Shown piece after piece: positions 38,517 through 47,605 of a stretch of 64,000 nucleotides of DNA. The notes beneath the pieces are model-generated. The model had not been told where the DNA came from. It made no database searches and was given only the letters and a program-made list of their open reading frames with translations. The DNA is from Rhizobium sp. Root1334. GTDB lineage: Bacteria > Pseudomonadota > Alphaproteobacteria > Rhizobiales > Rhizobiaceae. The stretch is from contig NZ_LMEY01000023.1 of NCBI RefSeq assembly GCF_001426665.1, positions 221,035-285,034 on the forward strand, read 5' to 3'. Within the stretch, counting starts at the first letter, position 1. Each line of letters starts with the position of its first letter. Made by a program: the position numbers and the translations under genes.

Positions 38517-38900
38517 ATGACGGCATATGCAACTGTTGGAACATTGGATCACGCAACGTCGGTGCGATTCTACGATGCGGCGCTAGCCACGATTGGCTGG
38601 AGCGCACATGCAAACTATCCCGGCTGGCGCGGCTACACCCTGGGCGGCAGCGGGGAGGGGTTTCTGCTCTGGGTTTGCGAACCGTTCAACCACGAACCGG
38701 CGACCCCCGGCAACGGCACGATGGTCGGCTTCATGGCGAAATCCCACGACGAGGTTGAGGCTTTTTACCACGCGGCACTCGCCAATGGTGGCAGCAGCGA
38801 GGGAGAGCCTGGGCCTCGTCCGCAATATGGCCCGGACTGGTACTCCGCCTATATGCGCGATCCGGCCGGCAACAAGCTTGCCATCGTCTTCAACGGCTGA
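38517..38900 (+). CDS. VOC-superfamily (glyoxalase-like) protein
   Basis: A 127-residue single-unit VOC protein: GTLDHATSVRFYDAALATIG (the first beta-alpha unit with the conserved RFYDAAL), then EAFYHAALANGGSSEGEPGP and the closing YMRDPAGNKLAIVFNG with the D-P-x-G-N pattern. Possible metal ligands are the conserved H in LDHA and E/D near the C-terminus. Substrate cannot be told. ATG at 38517 has GGGAGGACG upstream. A bidirectional terminator follows. Confidence 0.87.
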   Translation: MTAYATVGTLDHATSVRFYDAALATIGWSAHANYPGWRGYTLGGSGEGFLLWVCEPFNHEPATPGNGTMVGFMAKSHDEVEAFYHAALANGGSSEGEPGPRPQYGPDWYSAYMRDPAGNKLAIVFNG

Positions 38901-38904
38901 ATCG

Positions 38905-38941
38905 AAAAGCCCCGGTACTCCATTGAGAGACCGGGGCTTTT
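38905..38941. terminator. Bidirectional terminator between VOC gene and carA
   Basis: AAAAGCCCCGGT (38905-38916) and ACCGGGGCTTTT (38930-38941) form a perfect 12-bp stem with A and T runs at its ends. It ends the VOC gene on the plus strand and carA on the minus strand. Confidence 0.9.
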
Positions 38942-38962
38942 GGCATTTCAGGATGGTGGATA

Positions 38963-40177
38963 TCAGCGTTCGGCCAGCGCCGGTTCGCCCTTCTTTTCGC
39001 GCACCAGATTGATGAAGCGGCGGAAGAGGTAGTGGCTGTCCTGCGGGCCGGGCGAAGCTTCCGGATGGTGCTGGACCGAGAAGACCGGCTTGCCGGTGAC
39101 GCGCAGACCGCAATTGGTGCCGTCGAACAGCGAAACGTGAGTCTCTTCAACGCCTTCCGGCAAGGACTTCGAATCCACCGCGAAGCCGTGGTTCATCGAG
39201 ACGATCTCGACCTTGCCGGTCGTGTGATCCTTGACCGGGTGGTTGGCGCCGTGATGGCCCTGGTGCATCTTCTCGGTCGTCGCGCCGAGTGCCAGGCCGA
39301 GCATCTGGTGGCCCAGGCAGATGCCGAACAGCGGGATGTCGCTCTTGATCAGCTCTTGGATCACCGGGACGGCGTATTCGCCGGTTGCTGCCGGGTCGCC
39401 CGGGCCGTTCGACAGGAAGATGCCGTCCGGCTTCTGTGCCAGCACGTCTTCGGCCGATGTCGTTGCCGGCATGACTGTGACCTTGCAGCCAAGGCCGGTG
39501 AACAGGCGCAGGATGTTGCGCTTCACACCATAGTCGAGTGCGACGACATGGTGCGTCGTGTCGGCGTCGGCCAGTTCGTCAAAACCCTCGTTCCACACCC
39601 AGGGCTTTTCGCTCCAGCGCGAGGTCTGGCCGGAGGAGGCGACCTTGGCGAGATCGAGACCTTCAAGCCCGCTCCAGGCCTTGGCTTCGGCCTTCAGCGT
39701 CTCGATGTCGAAAACGCCGTTCGGGTCATGGGCGATGACCGCGTTCGGCGCGCCGTTCTCGCGGATCCAGGCGGTCAGCGCGCGGGTGTCGATGCCGCAC
39801 ATGCCGATGATGCCGCGCGCCTTCAGCCAGGCGTCGAGATGCTTTGCCGCACGGTAGCTGGAAGGATCGGTGATGTCAGCCTTGAAGATGACCCCGACCG
39901 CGCCGTGGCGTGCTGCCGGCGTCAGGTCTTCGATGTCCTCGTCATTGGCGCCGATATTGCCGATATGCGGGAAGGTGAAGGTAACGATCTGACCGAGATA
40001 GGAGGGATCGGTCATGATCTCTTCGTAACCGGTCAGTGCGGTGTTGAAGACCACCTCGGCCTGTACCTTGCCGGTGGCGCCGATGCCTTTGCCTTCGATG
40101 ACGGTGCCATCGGCCAGAACGAGCAGAGCGGTTGGTTTTGCGGTGGTCCAGGGGGCTGTCGCGGTCATTGTCTTCAT
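38963..40177 (-). CDS. carA: Carbamoyl-phosphate synthase small subunit (glutaminase)
   Basis: The 404-residue subunit that hydrolyses glutamine and passes ammonia to CarB. The N-terminal CPSase-small domain has VVFNTALTGYEEIMTDPSYLGQ and FTFPHIGNIGAN. The class I amidotransferase half has the nucleophile in PLFGICLGHQMLGLAL (Cys), with the His-Glu pair in FSVQHHPEASPGPQDS. ATG at 40177 or 40168 are both possible. carB is about 13 kb to the left on the same strand. Confidence 0.97.
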   Translation of the reverse strand: MKTMTATAPWTTAKPTALLVLADGTVIEGKGIGATGKVQAEVVFNTALTGYEEIMTDPSYLGQIVTFTFPHIGNIGANDEDIEDLTPAARHGAVGVIFKADITDPSSYRAAKHLDAWLKARGIIGMCGIDTRALTAWIRENGAPNAVIAHDPNGVFDIETLKAEAKAWSGLEGLDLAKVASSGQTSRWSEKPWVWNEGFDELADADTTHHVVALDYGVKRNILRLFTGLGCKVTVMPATTSAEDVLAQKPDGIFLSNGPGDPAATGEYAVPVIQELIKSDIPLFGICLGHQMLGLALGATTEKMHQGHHGANHPVKDHTTGKVEIVSMNHGFAVDSKSLPEGVEETHVSLFDGTNCGLRVTGKPVFSVQHHPEASPGPQDSHYLFRRFINLVREKKGEPALAER

Positions 40178-40197
40178 CCCGTTCAGGCGGCGCGTCT

Positions 40198-40225
40198 CGG
40201 ACGCTCCCCAAAGGAGCGCCGTCCG
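40198..40225 (-). promoter_or_regulatory. Hairpin in the carA leader
   Basis: CGGACGCTCC (40198-40207) faces GGAGCGCCGTCCG (40213-40225), a 10-bp stem with a small bulge around a CCAAA loop, 20 bases upstream of the carA start. It is not followed by T residues on the minus strand, so it is not an intrinsic terminator; a leader structure is possible. Confidence 0.3.
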
Positions 40226-40453
40226 GCCTTTGTGGTTTGCAGGCGGGCAGATGCGGGCGATGGGCGCGCGCTGTCAGGCCTGGTCACGATGTTGGTGCAG
40301 GTGACGGTCAATAACTGCAGTGTCCGGCAAGGTCAATCTTGAAGACAGCGGGATCTGGCTTTTCCTGCAGCTTTTACTACGGAAACTCGCATTTCGTTTG
40401 CTCCGGCTCGTCCGGCTGGTTTATGAAACGCCATCAAACAGGAGAAGATAAAG

Positions 40454-40909
40454 ATGCGCGATCAACTCGCTGCCGCCCTCAAGGATGCGATGAAATCAAA
40501 GGACGCACCGCGGCTGTCCACCATTCGCCTCATCCAGGCCGAGATCAAGACCCGCGATATCGCCAATCGCAGCGCTGGCAAAGGCGACGCCAGCGACGAC
40601 GAAATCCTGCAGATCATGGCCAAGATGGTCAAGCAGCGTGAGGAATCGGCAAAGATCTACGAAGACAATGCCCGCCCGGAACTGGCCGCCAAGGAACGCG
40701 CCGAGATCGTTGTCGTTCAGGATTTCATGCCCAAGCAATTGAGCGAGGCCGAGATACGCTCGAATATCGCCGCTGCGATCACCGAAGCGGGCGCCGGCGG
40801 GATCAAGGACATGGGCAAGGTCATGGCGGTGCTGAAAGAGCGTTATGCCGGCCAGATGGATTTCGCCAAGGCGTCGTCCGTTCTCAAGGAACTGCTGACA
40901 GCTGGCTGA
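40454..40909 (+). CDS. yqeY: GatB/YqeY-domain protein
   Basis: A 151-residue helical protein homologous to the tail of the GatB amidotransferase subunit. It starts MRDQLAAALKDAMKSKDAPR and has LRLIQAEIK-type packing (TIRLIQAEIKTRDIANRS), DEILQIMAKMVKQREESAKIY, and QDFMPKQLSEAEIR. The free-standing YqeY may bind tRNA or assist transamidation; its role is not firmly known. It lies between carA (divergent) and an unknown protein gene with which its 3' end overlaps by 26 bases. Confidence 0.93.
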   Translation: MRDQLAAALKDAMKSKDAPRLSTIRLIQAEIKTRDIANRSAGKGDASDDEILQIMAKMVKQREESAKIYEDNARPELAAKERAEIVVVQDFMPKQLSEAEIRSNIAAAITEAGAGGIKDMGKVMAVLKERYAGQMDFAKASSVLKELLTAG

Positions 40910-41780
40910 CGGCGGGGTTGTCTGCCGTTTCTTCCGGCGCGGCCTGCGCATGAAAGGCCGCGTCGATAATCGCGAATTTTTCCGCCTGATAGGTCCGGTA
41001 TTCGCGGATAAACCCTTGCGAAAGCCAGAGCATGTTCTTGCCGGCACCGCTATCATGGCCAAGGCTGCCCATCTCTGCCGCCTTGTCCATCAGCCGCTTC
41101 AGGTGGGTTTTCGAGATCCGGTAGCGCTGGCAGATTTCGGCCGATGAGATTGGCCCGATCCGGATGCGGGGCGCGTCCGGATCGAAATCCCTGATCAGGG
41201 CAATCAGGCAATCCATCACCACACCGCCGGAATTGGCCCAGGTAAACAGATTGAACGTCTCGCCGGGGTTGCGCACCGCGTGGTTTTCCAGAATTCCCTG
41301 CGCGATGGCGGGCTGTAGACTTGCAAACAGCGCCGGTTTTTCTGCCAGCGCCACAGCCCTTTTGCCACCGTCCAGCATGTCGAGAATGGCCAAATGCGTG
41401 TAGAGCCATTTGACGACGGATTCTATCGCGACATCGGTGGGCTCCAGCGGCCGCATACGATGATCAGGCGGATTGTCGGCAGGACGCGCGAAGCGATAGG
41501 CGAGCATTTCCTTGACGAAGGCGCCAGCGGTGTTGCGGCTGGCAATACCGTATTGCACGGCGTTCGCAACAAAACGCCCGGCATAAAGGCCCTTGTCCGG
41601 ATCAGCGCGGCGGTAATGCAGCGACAGGCCCAGCTGCGCCATCAGCCAGCGCTGCTGCGAGGCAAAGATCGAGCTCAACCGCGGATTTTCCGCAAACTGC
41701 GCCGTCATCTGCCGCGCATTTTCCTGCATGGCGGCAAAAAAGACGCTGTTGGACACGAGATCGCTTGCGACAAAGGGCAT
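40884..41780 (-). CDS. Hypothetical protein with C-terminal winged-helix-like segment
   Basis: About 298 residues from ATG 41780. I do not recognise the family. The N-terminal 170 residues are helical (FFAAMQENARQMTAQFAENP; AILDMLDGGKRAVALAEKPA). Around residues 210-250, ISSAEICQRYRISKTHLKRL followed by MDKAAEMGSLGHDS looks like a winged helix-turn-helix, so a DNA-binding regulator is possible. The 3' end overlaps convergent yqeY by 26 bases. It lies downstream of brnA on the same strand with a 120-base gap. Confidence 0.65.
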   Translation of the reverse strand: MPFVASDLVSNSVFFAAMQENARQMTAQFAENPRLSSIFASQQRWLMAQLGLSLHYRRADPDKGLYAGRFVANAVQYGIASRNTAGAFVKEMLAYRFARPADNPPDHRMRPLEPTDVAIESVVKWLYTHLAILDMLDGGKRAVALAEKPALFASLQPAIAQGILENHAVRNPGETFNLFTWANSGGVVMDCLIALIRDFDPDAPRIRIGPISSAEICQRYRISKTHLKRLMDKAAEMGSLGHDSGAGKNMLWLSQGFIREYRTYQAEKFAIIDAAFHAQAAPEETADNPAVSQLSAVP

Positions 41781-41903
41781 CGGGCGGTTTCCGGAGGGAT
41801 GCCAACAATTCATTGCCTGTTCTGCATCCGGCATCAATGGCCTATTCTGGGCAGGTCTGCCCAGATGCAAGGTTTCCTGGAGAGGCCGGGTGGCGGTCGG
41901 GGG

Positions 41904-42236
41904 CTATCCGTTCTTGCGGTTCTTCTGCTCCGTCATGAAATGCCTGAGCACCGCATTCATCCGCGTCTGATAGCCTTTTCCGCTTTTCTTGAAGAAGTCG
42001 ATGACATCCTCGTCGAGCCGGATCGAAACGGCTTTCTTCGGGGTCGGGTAGACGATCGTCGCCTTCGACCAGTCAACATCCACGAATTCCGCCCAGTCGG
42101 GGTCGTCCCGCATGGCCGTCATGATATCCTCGTCGGTCAGGGCTGCAACGCGCGCCCAGTCGGTGCGGTCTTCGCCCTTGGCAATTTTTTCGCGGATTTC
42201 ATCCAGCGAATATCTGACGATATTGTCTTCGCTCAT
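41904..42236 (-). CDS. brnA: BrnA-family antitoxin
   Basis: A 110-residue antitoxin. The C-terminal half, KKAVSIRLDEDVIDFFKKSG followed by KGYQTRMNAVLRHFM, is a ribbon-helix-helix DNA-binding domain of the BrnA type (PF14384). The acidic N-terminal half with DPDWAEFVDVDWSKATIV is the BrnA toxin-neutralising region. It follows and overlaps brnT by 38 bases, toxin first, the family's standard order. It should repress its own operon. Confidence 0.92.
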   Translation of the reverse strand: MSEDNIVRYSLDEIREKIAKGEDRTDWARVAALTDEDIMTAMRDDPDWAEFVDVDWSKATIVYPTPKKAVSIRLDEDVIDFFKKSGKGYQTRMNAVLRHFMTEQKNRKNG

Positions 42237-42492
42237 GTTTGTGTGCCGAACGGGCTGAAATGATCCTGCAGGCCTCTTTCCGCATCGTATAGACTATTGC
42301 GATCAAGGTTCCCGACGAAGGGCAAATCGCCAGTGTGCGGACTTCTCCGTTCTTGTCGGTTTGGCTTTCGACATGTGGCTCGTTCAATGCGGCCGCTGCA
42401 ATCAGAAAGTCGATACCGTGTTTGCGAATGTTAATAAGGCGCTTGTTTTCGTCCCATTCAAAAGATGGGAATTTGTTATCTGCGTGCTGCAT
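42199..42492 (-). CDS. brnT: BrnT-family ribonuclease toxin
   Basis: A 97-residue RelE-fold toxin (PF04365). The N-terminal FEWDENKRLINIRKHGIDF is the BrnT signature, and the C-terminal RIISARSAHKHERRQYRQ carries the catalytic arginine/glutamate region and the closing E-R-R-x-Y. It cleaves RNA and is neutralised by BrnA. Toxin first and a 38-base overlap with the antitoxin gene fit the brnTA family. The promoter upstream is AT-rich, against the divergent dnaG. Confidence 0.92.
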   Translation of the reverse strand: MQHADNKFPSFEWDENKRLINIRKHGIDFLIAAAALNEPHVESQTDKNGEVRTLAICPSSGTLIAIVYTMRKEACRIISARSAHKHERRQYRQIFAG

Positions 42493-42565
42493 TTCCGAAC
42501 TCTCAACAATGACATGTCGCCTTGCCTACATATGTTTCCTTTCGGATAATGAATTTGCATATATA

Positions 42566-42594
42566 ATTGTATATACGTATTCGAATTCCGTCAA
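42566..42594 (-). promoter_or_regulatory. brnTA promoter with candidate operator
   Basis: On the minus strand TTGACG (42589-42594), 17 bases, TACAAT (42566-42571): a strong sigma-70 promoter. The spacer and -10 include the palindrome GTATATAC (42569-42576) and a wider TATATAATTGTATATA, suitable for BrnA self-repression. Confidence 0.68.
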
Positions 42595-42624
42595 CCTGTG
42601 AATTGCGGGTATCATGCGTCCCCT

Positions 42625-42656
42625 CTTGTGGCGCGGGCGGCGATTGCCGCCTATAT
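42625..42656 (+). promoter_or_regulatory. Putative dnaG promoter
   Basis: CTATAT (42651-42656) is a perfect match to the rhizobial -10 consensus and lies 22 bases before the dnaG ATG. The -35 candidate CTTGTG (42625-42630) gives a long 20-base spacing, so this is tentative. It stands back to back with the brnTA promoter. Confidence 0.35.
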
Positions 42657-42678
42657 GGAAGCCAGCCCAGAGGTATCC

Positions 42679-44673
42679 ATGCGATTTTCCAACACCTTCC
42701 TTGACGAGATCCGCGACCGCGTTCCCATTTCGGATGTGATCGGCAGGCGTGTCACGTGGGATCGCAAGAAAACCAATGCCTCGCGCGGCGACTATTGGGC
42801 CTGCTGCCCGTTCCATGGCGAGAAGTCGCCGAGCTTTCACTGCGAGGACCGCAAGGGCCGCTATCACTGCTTCGGCTGCGGCGTGTCGGGCGATCATTTC
42901 CGCTTCCTCACGGATCTTGACGGTATGGCCTTTCCGGAAGCCGTGCAGCAGATTGCCGATCTCGCCGGTGTCGCCATGCCGCAGCCGGATGTCGAGGCGG
43001 AAAAGCGCGACCGCCAGCGCATCGGCCTGCAGGAAGTCATGGAAGTGGCGACGCAGTTTTTTGAAGCCCAGCTGCAGACCGCAAACGGCGCCAAGGCGCG
43101 TGCCTATCTGCGCGACCGCGGGCTGACCGGCCGCACCATCGAAACGTTCCGGCTCGGCTATGCGCCGGAAAGCCGCAATGCGCTGAAGGAGTTTCTGGCC
43201 GGGAAGGGCATACCGAAGGACCAGATCGAGGCCTGTGGCCTGGTCGTCCATCGTCCCGACATTCCCGTCTCCTATGACCGGTTCCGCGATCGCATCATGT
43301 TCCCGATCCTCTCATCGCGCGAAAAGGTCATCGCCTTCGGCGGCCGCGCCATGTCGCCGGATGCGCCGGCCAAATATCTCAATTCGAACGAGACCGAGCT
43401 GTTCCATAAGGGCAACGTTCTCTACAATTTCGCTCGCGCGCGCCGCGCCATGTCCGGTGCCGACGGCGCAGGCACGATCATCGCCGTCGAAGGCTATATG
43501 GATGTCATCGCGCTGCATCAGGCCGGCATCGAGAATGCAGTCGCGCCGCTCGGCACGGCACTCACTGAAAACCAGATGACGCTGCTCTGGAAACTGACGC
43601 AGCAGCCGGTACTCTGCTTTGATGGCGACGGTGCCGGTATCCGTGCCGCAAATCGCGCCGTCGATCTGGCGCTGCCGCACCTGAAGCCCGGCTTCTCCGT
43701 GCGCTTCGCCATGCTGCCGGATGGCAAGGACCCGGACGATCTCGTCCGCAACGAAGGACGCGCGCCGTTCGACAAGGTCATGGCGTCAGCGCGTTCGCTG
43801 TCGGAAATGGTCTGGTTGCGCGAAGCCCAGGCCGGTGGCTTCGATACGCCGGAGAGCCGGGCCCAGCTGGAAGCGACGTTGAAACAGGTGGTTTCTGTCA
43901 TTGCCGATGAAAATGTCCGCCGTCACTACGGCCAGGATATCCGCGATCGGCTCAACCAGTTCTTTCAGGGCGCCTCCCGTCAACAGAACGGCCAGCGCGG
44001 TTTTGACCGCAACCCGCGCCAGGGCGGCGGACGCGGCCAGGGGCAGGGGCGCGGTGGCCAGCAGGGCGCGCGCATGTCGGAGCGCACCGGCATTTCCGAC
44101 CGGCTGGCGCGTTCGTCGCTGGTGAGCGGCCATCAGGCGCTGCCGCCCTTGCGCGAAAGCGTGCTGGCGCTGACCATCGTCAATCATCCGCAACTGCTGT
44201 TTGAAGAGTATGACGAGATTTCCGCGATCGAATACGACAATCGCGATCTGCAGCGCTTCTGGTCCTCGGTGCTCAATGCCGCCGCCGCCAAAGGTCCGCG
44301 CCTGACGCGCGAAGTCCTCGTCGAGCAGCTGGAGGCCGAAGGGTTCGATGCGCTTCTGAAAGCGCTTGACCAGCAGATCCGCTTCGCCCGCCTGTGGACT
44401 GCCACCACGGCCGCAGCGCCGGAGGATGCCCGCGAAGGTTACCTGCAGGCGCTTGCTCTCCATCAGCGCACCAAGGCTTTGCTCTGGCAGCGCCGCGAGC
44501 TGGAAAGCGAACTGGCCTACGCAACGGAAGAAGGTGATGACGACACCGTCAGCCAGATCCTGCGCAATCTGCAGGAAGTGCAGCTCGAAGTGACGCGGCT
44601 GGAAAACCAGGAAGCGATCGTCGACGGGTTTGGCGTGTTGTCGGGGCGCGTCAAGGGACCGGCGGGCAAGTAG
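42679..44673 (+). CDS. dnaG: DNA primase
   Basis: A 664-residue primase that lays RNA primers at replication forks. The N-terminal CHC2 zinc ribbon has C43, H46, C64 and C67 (CCPFHGEKS then CFGCG). The TOPRIM catalytic core has IAVEGYMDVIALHQAG, and the acidic DGDGAG. The C-terminal DnaB-binding helicase-interaction part follows a Gly/Arg/Gln-rich linker at about 460-490 (RGQGQGRGGQQG). ATG at 42679 with AGAGGT upstream; a longer frame to 42598 is rejected. rpoD lies 9 kb further on the same strand, so the classic dnaG-rpoD linkage is loosened by several inserted genes. Confidence 0.97.
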   Translation: MRFSNTFLDEIRDRVPISDVIGRRVTWDRKKTNASRGDYWACCPFHGEKSPSFHCEDRKGRYHCFGCGVSGDHFRFLTDLDGMAFPEAVQQIADLAGVAMPQPDVEAEKRDRQRIGLQEVMEVATQFFEAQLQTANGAKARAYLRDRGLTGRTIETFRLGYAPESRNALKEFLAGKGIPKDQIEACGLVVHRPDIPVSYDRFRDRIMFPILSSREKVIAFGGRAMSPDAPAKYLNSNETELFHKGNVLYNFARARRAMSGADGAGTIIAVEGYMDVIALHQAGIENAVAPLGTALTENQMTLLWKLTQQPVLCFDGDGAGIRAANRAVDLALPHLKPGFSVRFAMLPDGKDPDDLVRNEGRAPFDKVMASARSLSEMVWLREAQAGGFDTPESRAQLEATLKQVVSVIADENVRRHYGQDIRDRLNQFFQGASRQQNGQRGFDRNPRQGGGRGQGQGRGGQQGARMSERTGISDRLARSSLVSGHQALPPLRESVLALTIVNHPQLLFEEYDEISAIEYDNRDLQRFWSSVLNAAAAKGPRLTREVLVEQLEAEGFDALLKALDQQIRFARLWTATTAAAPEDAREGYLQALALHQRTKALLWQRRELESELAYATEEGDDDTVSQILRNLQEVQLEVTRLENQEAIVDGFGVLSGRVKGPAGK

Positions 44674-44799
44674 GGCACGCTCTTTTGGTGACGAAACCGG
44701 TTCAGTGAGCCTCTTGCCACCTTGCAAGGCAATTGCAAGACTGCCCTTTCGATTGCGCCGCCGGCGATGCCGCTGCGCAGGTCCGGAGGAGGGGCAACC

Positions 44800-45435
44800 A
44801 TGACCGAAATCACCTTGCTGGCTTTTGCATTCGTCTCGTTCATCGGTATCGCCACGCCCGGTCCAACCGTGCTTCTGGCGCTGACAAATGGTTCGCGCTT
44901 TGGTGTGCGCCGCGCGCTGATCGGCATGCTCGGTGCTGTCCTGTCCGATTTTGTCCTGATCGGTGCCGTGGCGCTCGGTCTCGGTGCGCTGCTGGCGGCG
45001 TCCGAATTCTGGTTTTCGGTGGTCAAATGGATCGGTGCGGGTTATCTCGCCTTTCTCGGCATCATGCTCCTGCGCTCGAAAGGCACACTCAATGAGACGC
45101 TGCACGGCGCGGCGCAGGCCGGTTCGGGATCGCCGCGCGCGATCTTTCTGAAAAGCTTTCTGGTCGCGGTCACCAATCCCAAGGGTTACCTGTTCTTCTC
45201 GGCCTTCCTGCCGCAGTTCATCGTGCCGTCCGAGCCGCAGTTCACCCAGTATGCGGTGCTTGCCCTGATCTTTGCTACCGTCGATTTCCTCGTCATGTTC
45301 GGCTACGCAGCCCTTGGTTCGCAGGCCGTCAAGGTTTTGAAAACGTCCGGCGCGCTCTGGCTCGACCGCGTCTGCGGAGGTGTTCTGTTGGCGCTCGCCG
45401 GGTCGCTGGCATTTTACCGGCGTGCGAGCGTCTGA
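44800..45435 (+). CDS. LysE/RhtB-family amino acid exporter
   Basis: A 211-residue inner-membrane exporter with six hydrophobic helices. FAFVSFIGIATPGPTVLLAL contains the family's conserved P-G-P motif, and NPKGYLFFSAFLPQF is the second conserved half. It probably exports amino acids such as homoserine, threonine or lysine. Threonine catabolism genes (kbl-tdh) lie nearby, which is suggestive only. GGAGGAGGGG precedes the ATG at 44800; the 78-base frame before it has no signal. Confidence 0.9.
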   Translation: MTEITLLAFAFVSFIGIATPGPTVLLALTNGSRFGVRRALIGMLGAVLSDFVLIGAVALGLGALLAASEFWFSVVKWIGAGYLAFLGIMLLRSKGTLNETLHGAAQAGSGSPRAIFLKSFLVAVTNPKGYLFFSAFLPQFIVPSEPQFTQYAVLALIFATVDFLVMFGYAALGSQAVKVLKTSGALWLDRVCGGVLLALAGSLAFYRRASV

Positions 45436-45606
45436 CGGCGCGTCCTTCGGCCGAGCGGACGAATGGACCGCTTAGCTGTTGCCAGCGGGATCCGGTTGTT
45501 GCGGCAATCCCAAACGGTCCGGTCAACCGCCTTCAATGAGAACTCGGCCCTCGCGCCCACAACCGTTCCTGTGCCATAGTCCGCTTTCTCCCACGAAAGC
45601 GATTCC

Positions 45607-47463
45607 ATGCCGCAGACCCAGAACCGTATTGATCCCACCTTTGACACTGACGGTGCCAGAAATCCGCTGTCGGTGCTGAAAACGGTCTACGGCTATCCGG
45701 CTTTTCGGGGCAAGCAGGCTTCTGTGGTTGAGCGGGTCGTGTCGGGCGGTGATGCCGTCGTTCTGTTTCCGACGGGCGCGGGGAAATCGCTGTGCTTTCA
45801 GATTCCTGCCCTTTGCCGCGATGGCGTCGGCATCGTCGTTTCGCCACTGATTGCGCTGATGCGGGATCAGGTGGAGGCGTTGAAGCAATTGGGGGTCAGG
45901 GCAGCGGCGCTCAATTCCTCGCTCTCGCGCGAAGAATTCGTCGATGTCCGCCGGGCAATCTCCAATGGCGATCTCGATCTTCTCTATGTAACGCCTGAGC
46001 GCATCGTCACGCCGGGCTTCAAGGATTTGATCGGCAATGCGACGATTTCGCTGTTTGCCATCGACGAGGCGCATTGCGTCTCGCAATGGGGCCATGATTT
46101 TCGTCCTGAATACCGCGAGCTTGGCCAACTGGGCGATCTCTATCCCGGCGTGCCGCGCATGGCGCTGACGGCGACCGCCGATCCGCATACCCGCGAAGAC
46201 ATCATCGACAGGCTGGGCCTGCAGTCTGCCGAGGTTTTTACCACCTCGTTCGACCGGCCGAACATCGCCTATGAAATTGTCGAGCGCGATCAGCCGCGCC
46301 AGCAATTGTTGCGTTTCCTGTCGCGCCACAAGGGATCGAGCGGCATCGTCTATTGCCTGTCGCGCGCCAAGGTCGAGGAAACAGCCGAGTGGCTGAACGG
46401 GCAGGGCATTTACGCGCTGGCCTATCACGCCGGCATGGACCGCGCGGTGCGCGATACCAATCAGGATGCCTTCCTCAAGGAGGAGGAATTATGCCTGGTG
46501 GCGACCGTCGCCTTCGGCATGGGCATCGACAAGCCGAACGTGCGCTATGTCGCCCATCTCGATCTGCCGGGCTCGGTCGAGGCCTACTACCAGGAAACCG
46601 GCCGCGCCGGGCGCGACGGCCTGCCGTCGGATGTCTGGATGGCTTATGGCATGGCCGATGTCATCCAGCGCGGCCGGATGATTGATGGCGGAACATCGGG
46701 CGACGATGTCAAGCGCGTCGAGCGCGCCAAGCTGAATGCGCTGCTGGCCATCTGCGAGACACCCGGCTGCCGGCGTCAATCGATCCTCGCCCATTTCGGC
46801 GAGGCGCATGGCGGCGGGTGTGGCAATTGCGATACCTGCATCAACCCGGTCGAAACCTGGGATGGAACAGACGCCGCGATCAAGGCGCTGGCGGCGATCT
46901 ACCGCACCGGCGAACGCTTTGGCACTGGTCACCTGATCGATGTGCTGCTCGGCACCGAGAATGAAAAGACCGAGCGCTTCGGCCATAGCAAGATGCCGGT
47001 TTTCGGGGCGGGCAAGGATATCCCGTCGAAAACCTGGCAATCGGTCTATCGCCAGCTTTTGGCCGCCGGCCTGATCAGCGTCGATCACGAGGCTTTTGGG
47101 GCGCTCAAGCTGCAGCCGGAAGCACGCGCCGTCTTCAAGCGTGAGCGCGAGGTCCGCTTCCGCAAGGATCGGCCGGTCAGCGGCAAGGGTAAAAACGCCC
47201 GGCAATCGGCGTCATCCAGCGCCAAATCGGCCTTGTCGGGTTCGGATGCGGAACTGTTCGAAGCCCTGCGCCGGGCACGTTCCGGCATTGCCAAGGAACT
47301 GGGTGTTCCGCCTTACGTTGTTTTCCCGGATACGACCCTGATCGCTTTCGCCACCGCCCGCCCGCACAATCACGACGCCCTTCTCGGCATCTCCGGCGTC
47401 GGCCAGTCGAAGCTGGAGCGATACGGCGACGCGTTCCTGGATGTTATTCGCGGGTTCGATTGA
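45607..47463 (+). CDS. recQ: ATP-dependent DNA helicase RecQ
   Basis: A 618-residue 3'-5' helicase for recombination and fork repair. Walker A is [13 protein letters not shown], Walker B/motif II is [14 protein letters not shown], motif VI is [10 protein letters not shown]. The RQC zinc knuckle has CETPGCRRQ and [10 protein letters not shown]-terminal HRDC domain (about 530-610, [20 protein letters not shown]) is present. The family's N-terminus is preceded by about 25 variable residues. Followed by a RIME element. Confidence 0.95.
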   Translation: MPQTQNRIDPTFDTDGARNPLSVLKTVYGYPAFRGKQASVVERVVSGGDAVVLFPTGAGKSLCFQIPALCRDGVGIVVSPLIALMRDQVEALKQLGVRAAALNSSLSREEFVDVRRAISNGDLDLLYVTPERIVTPGFKDLIGNATISLFAIDEAHCVSQWGHDFRPEYRELGQLGDLYPGVPRMALTATADPHTREDIIDRLGLQSAEVFTTSFDRPNIAYEIVERDQPRQQLLRFLSRHKGSSGIVYCLSRAKVEETAEWLNGQGIYALAYHAGMDRAVRDTNQDAFLKEEELCLVATVAFGMGIDKPNVRYVAHLDLPGSVEAYYQETGRAGRDGLPSDVWMAYGMADVIQRGRMIDGGTSGDDVKRVERAKLNALLAICETPGCRRQSILAHFGEAHGGGCGNCDTCINPVETWDGTDAAIKALAAIYRTGERFGTGHLIDVLLGTENEKTERFGHSKMPVFGAGKDIPSKTWQSVYRQLLAAGLISVDHEAFGALKLQPEARAVFKREREVRFRKDRPVSGKGKNARQSASSSAKSALSGSDAELFEALRRARSGIAKELGVPPYVVFPDTTLIAFATARPHNHDALLGISGVGQSKLERYGDAFLDVIRGFD

Positions 47464-47469
47464 CGGGCT

Positions 47470-47600
47470 GGCTCCCTCGTCTCCCCACCGGGGAGAAGGT
47501 GTCCGAAGGGCGGGTGGGGGGCGGTGAATTCTGAAATCGCGGCCCCTCATCGCTTCGCTCGCATTGCTCGGCATTTCTCCCCGCCGGGGAGAAGAGTGAG
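47470..47600. repeat. RIME-type intergenic palindromic element (copy 2)
   Basis: Between recQ and the facing SDR gene. Palindromes: CTCCCC/GGGGAG at 47480-47495 and TTCTCCCC/GGGGAGAAG at 47575-47594, with GTCCGAAGGG and CCCCTCATCG in the middle as in copies 1 and 3. Copy 3 is 2.2 kb further on, so these two bracket the SDR and kbl genes. Confidence 0.82.
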
Positions 47601-47605
47601 AGCCG

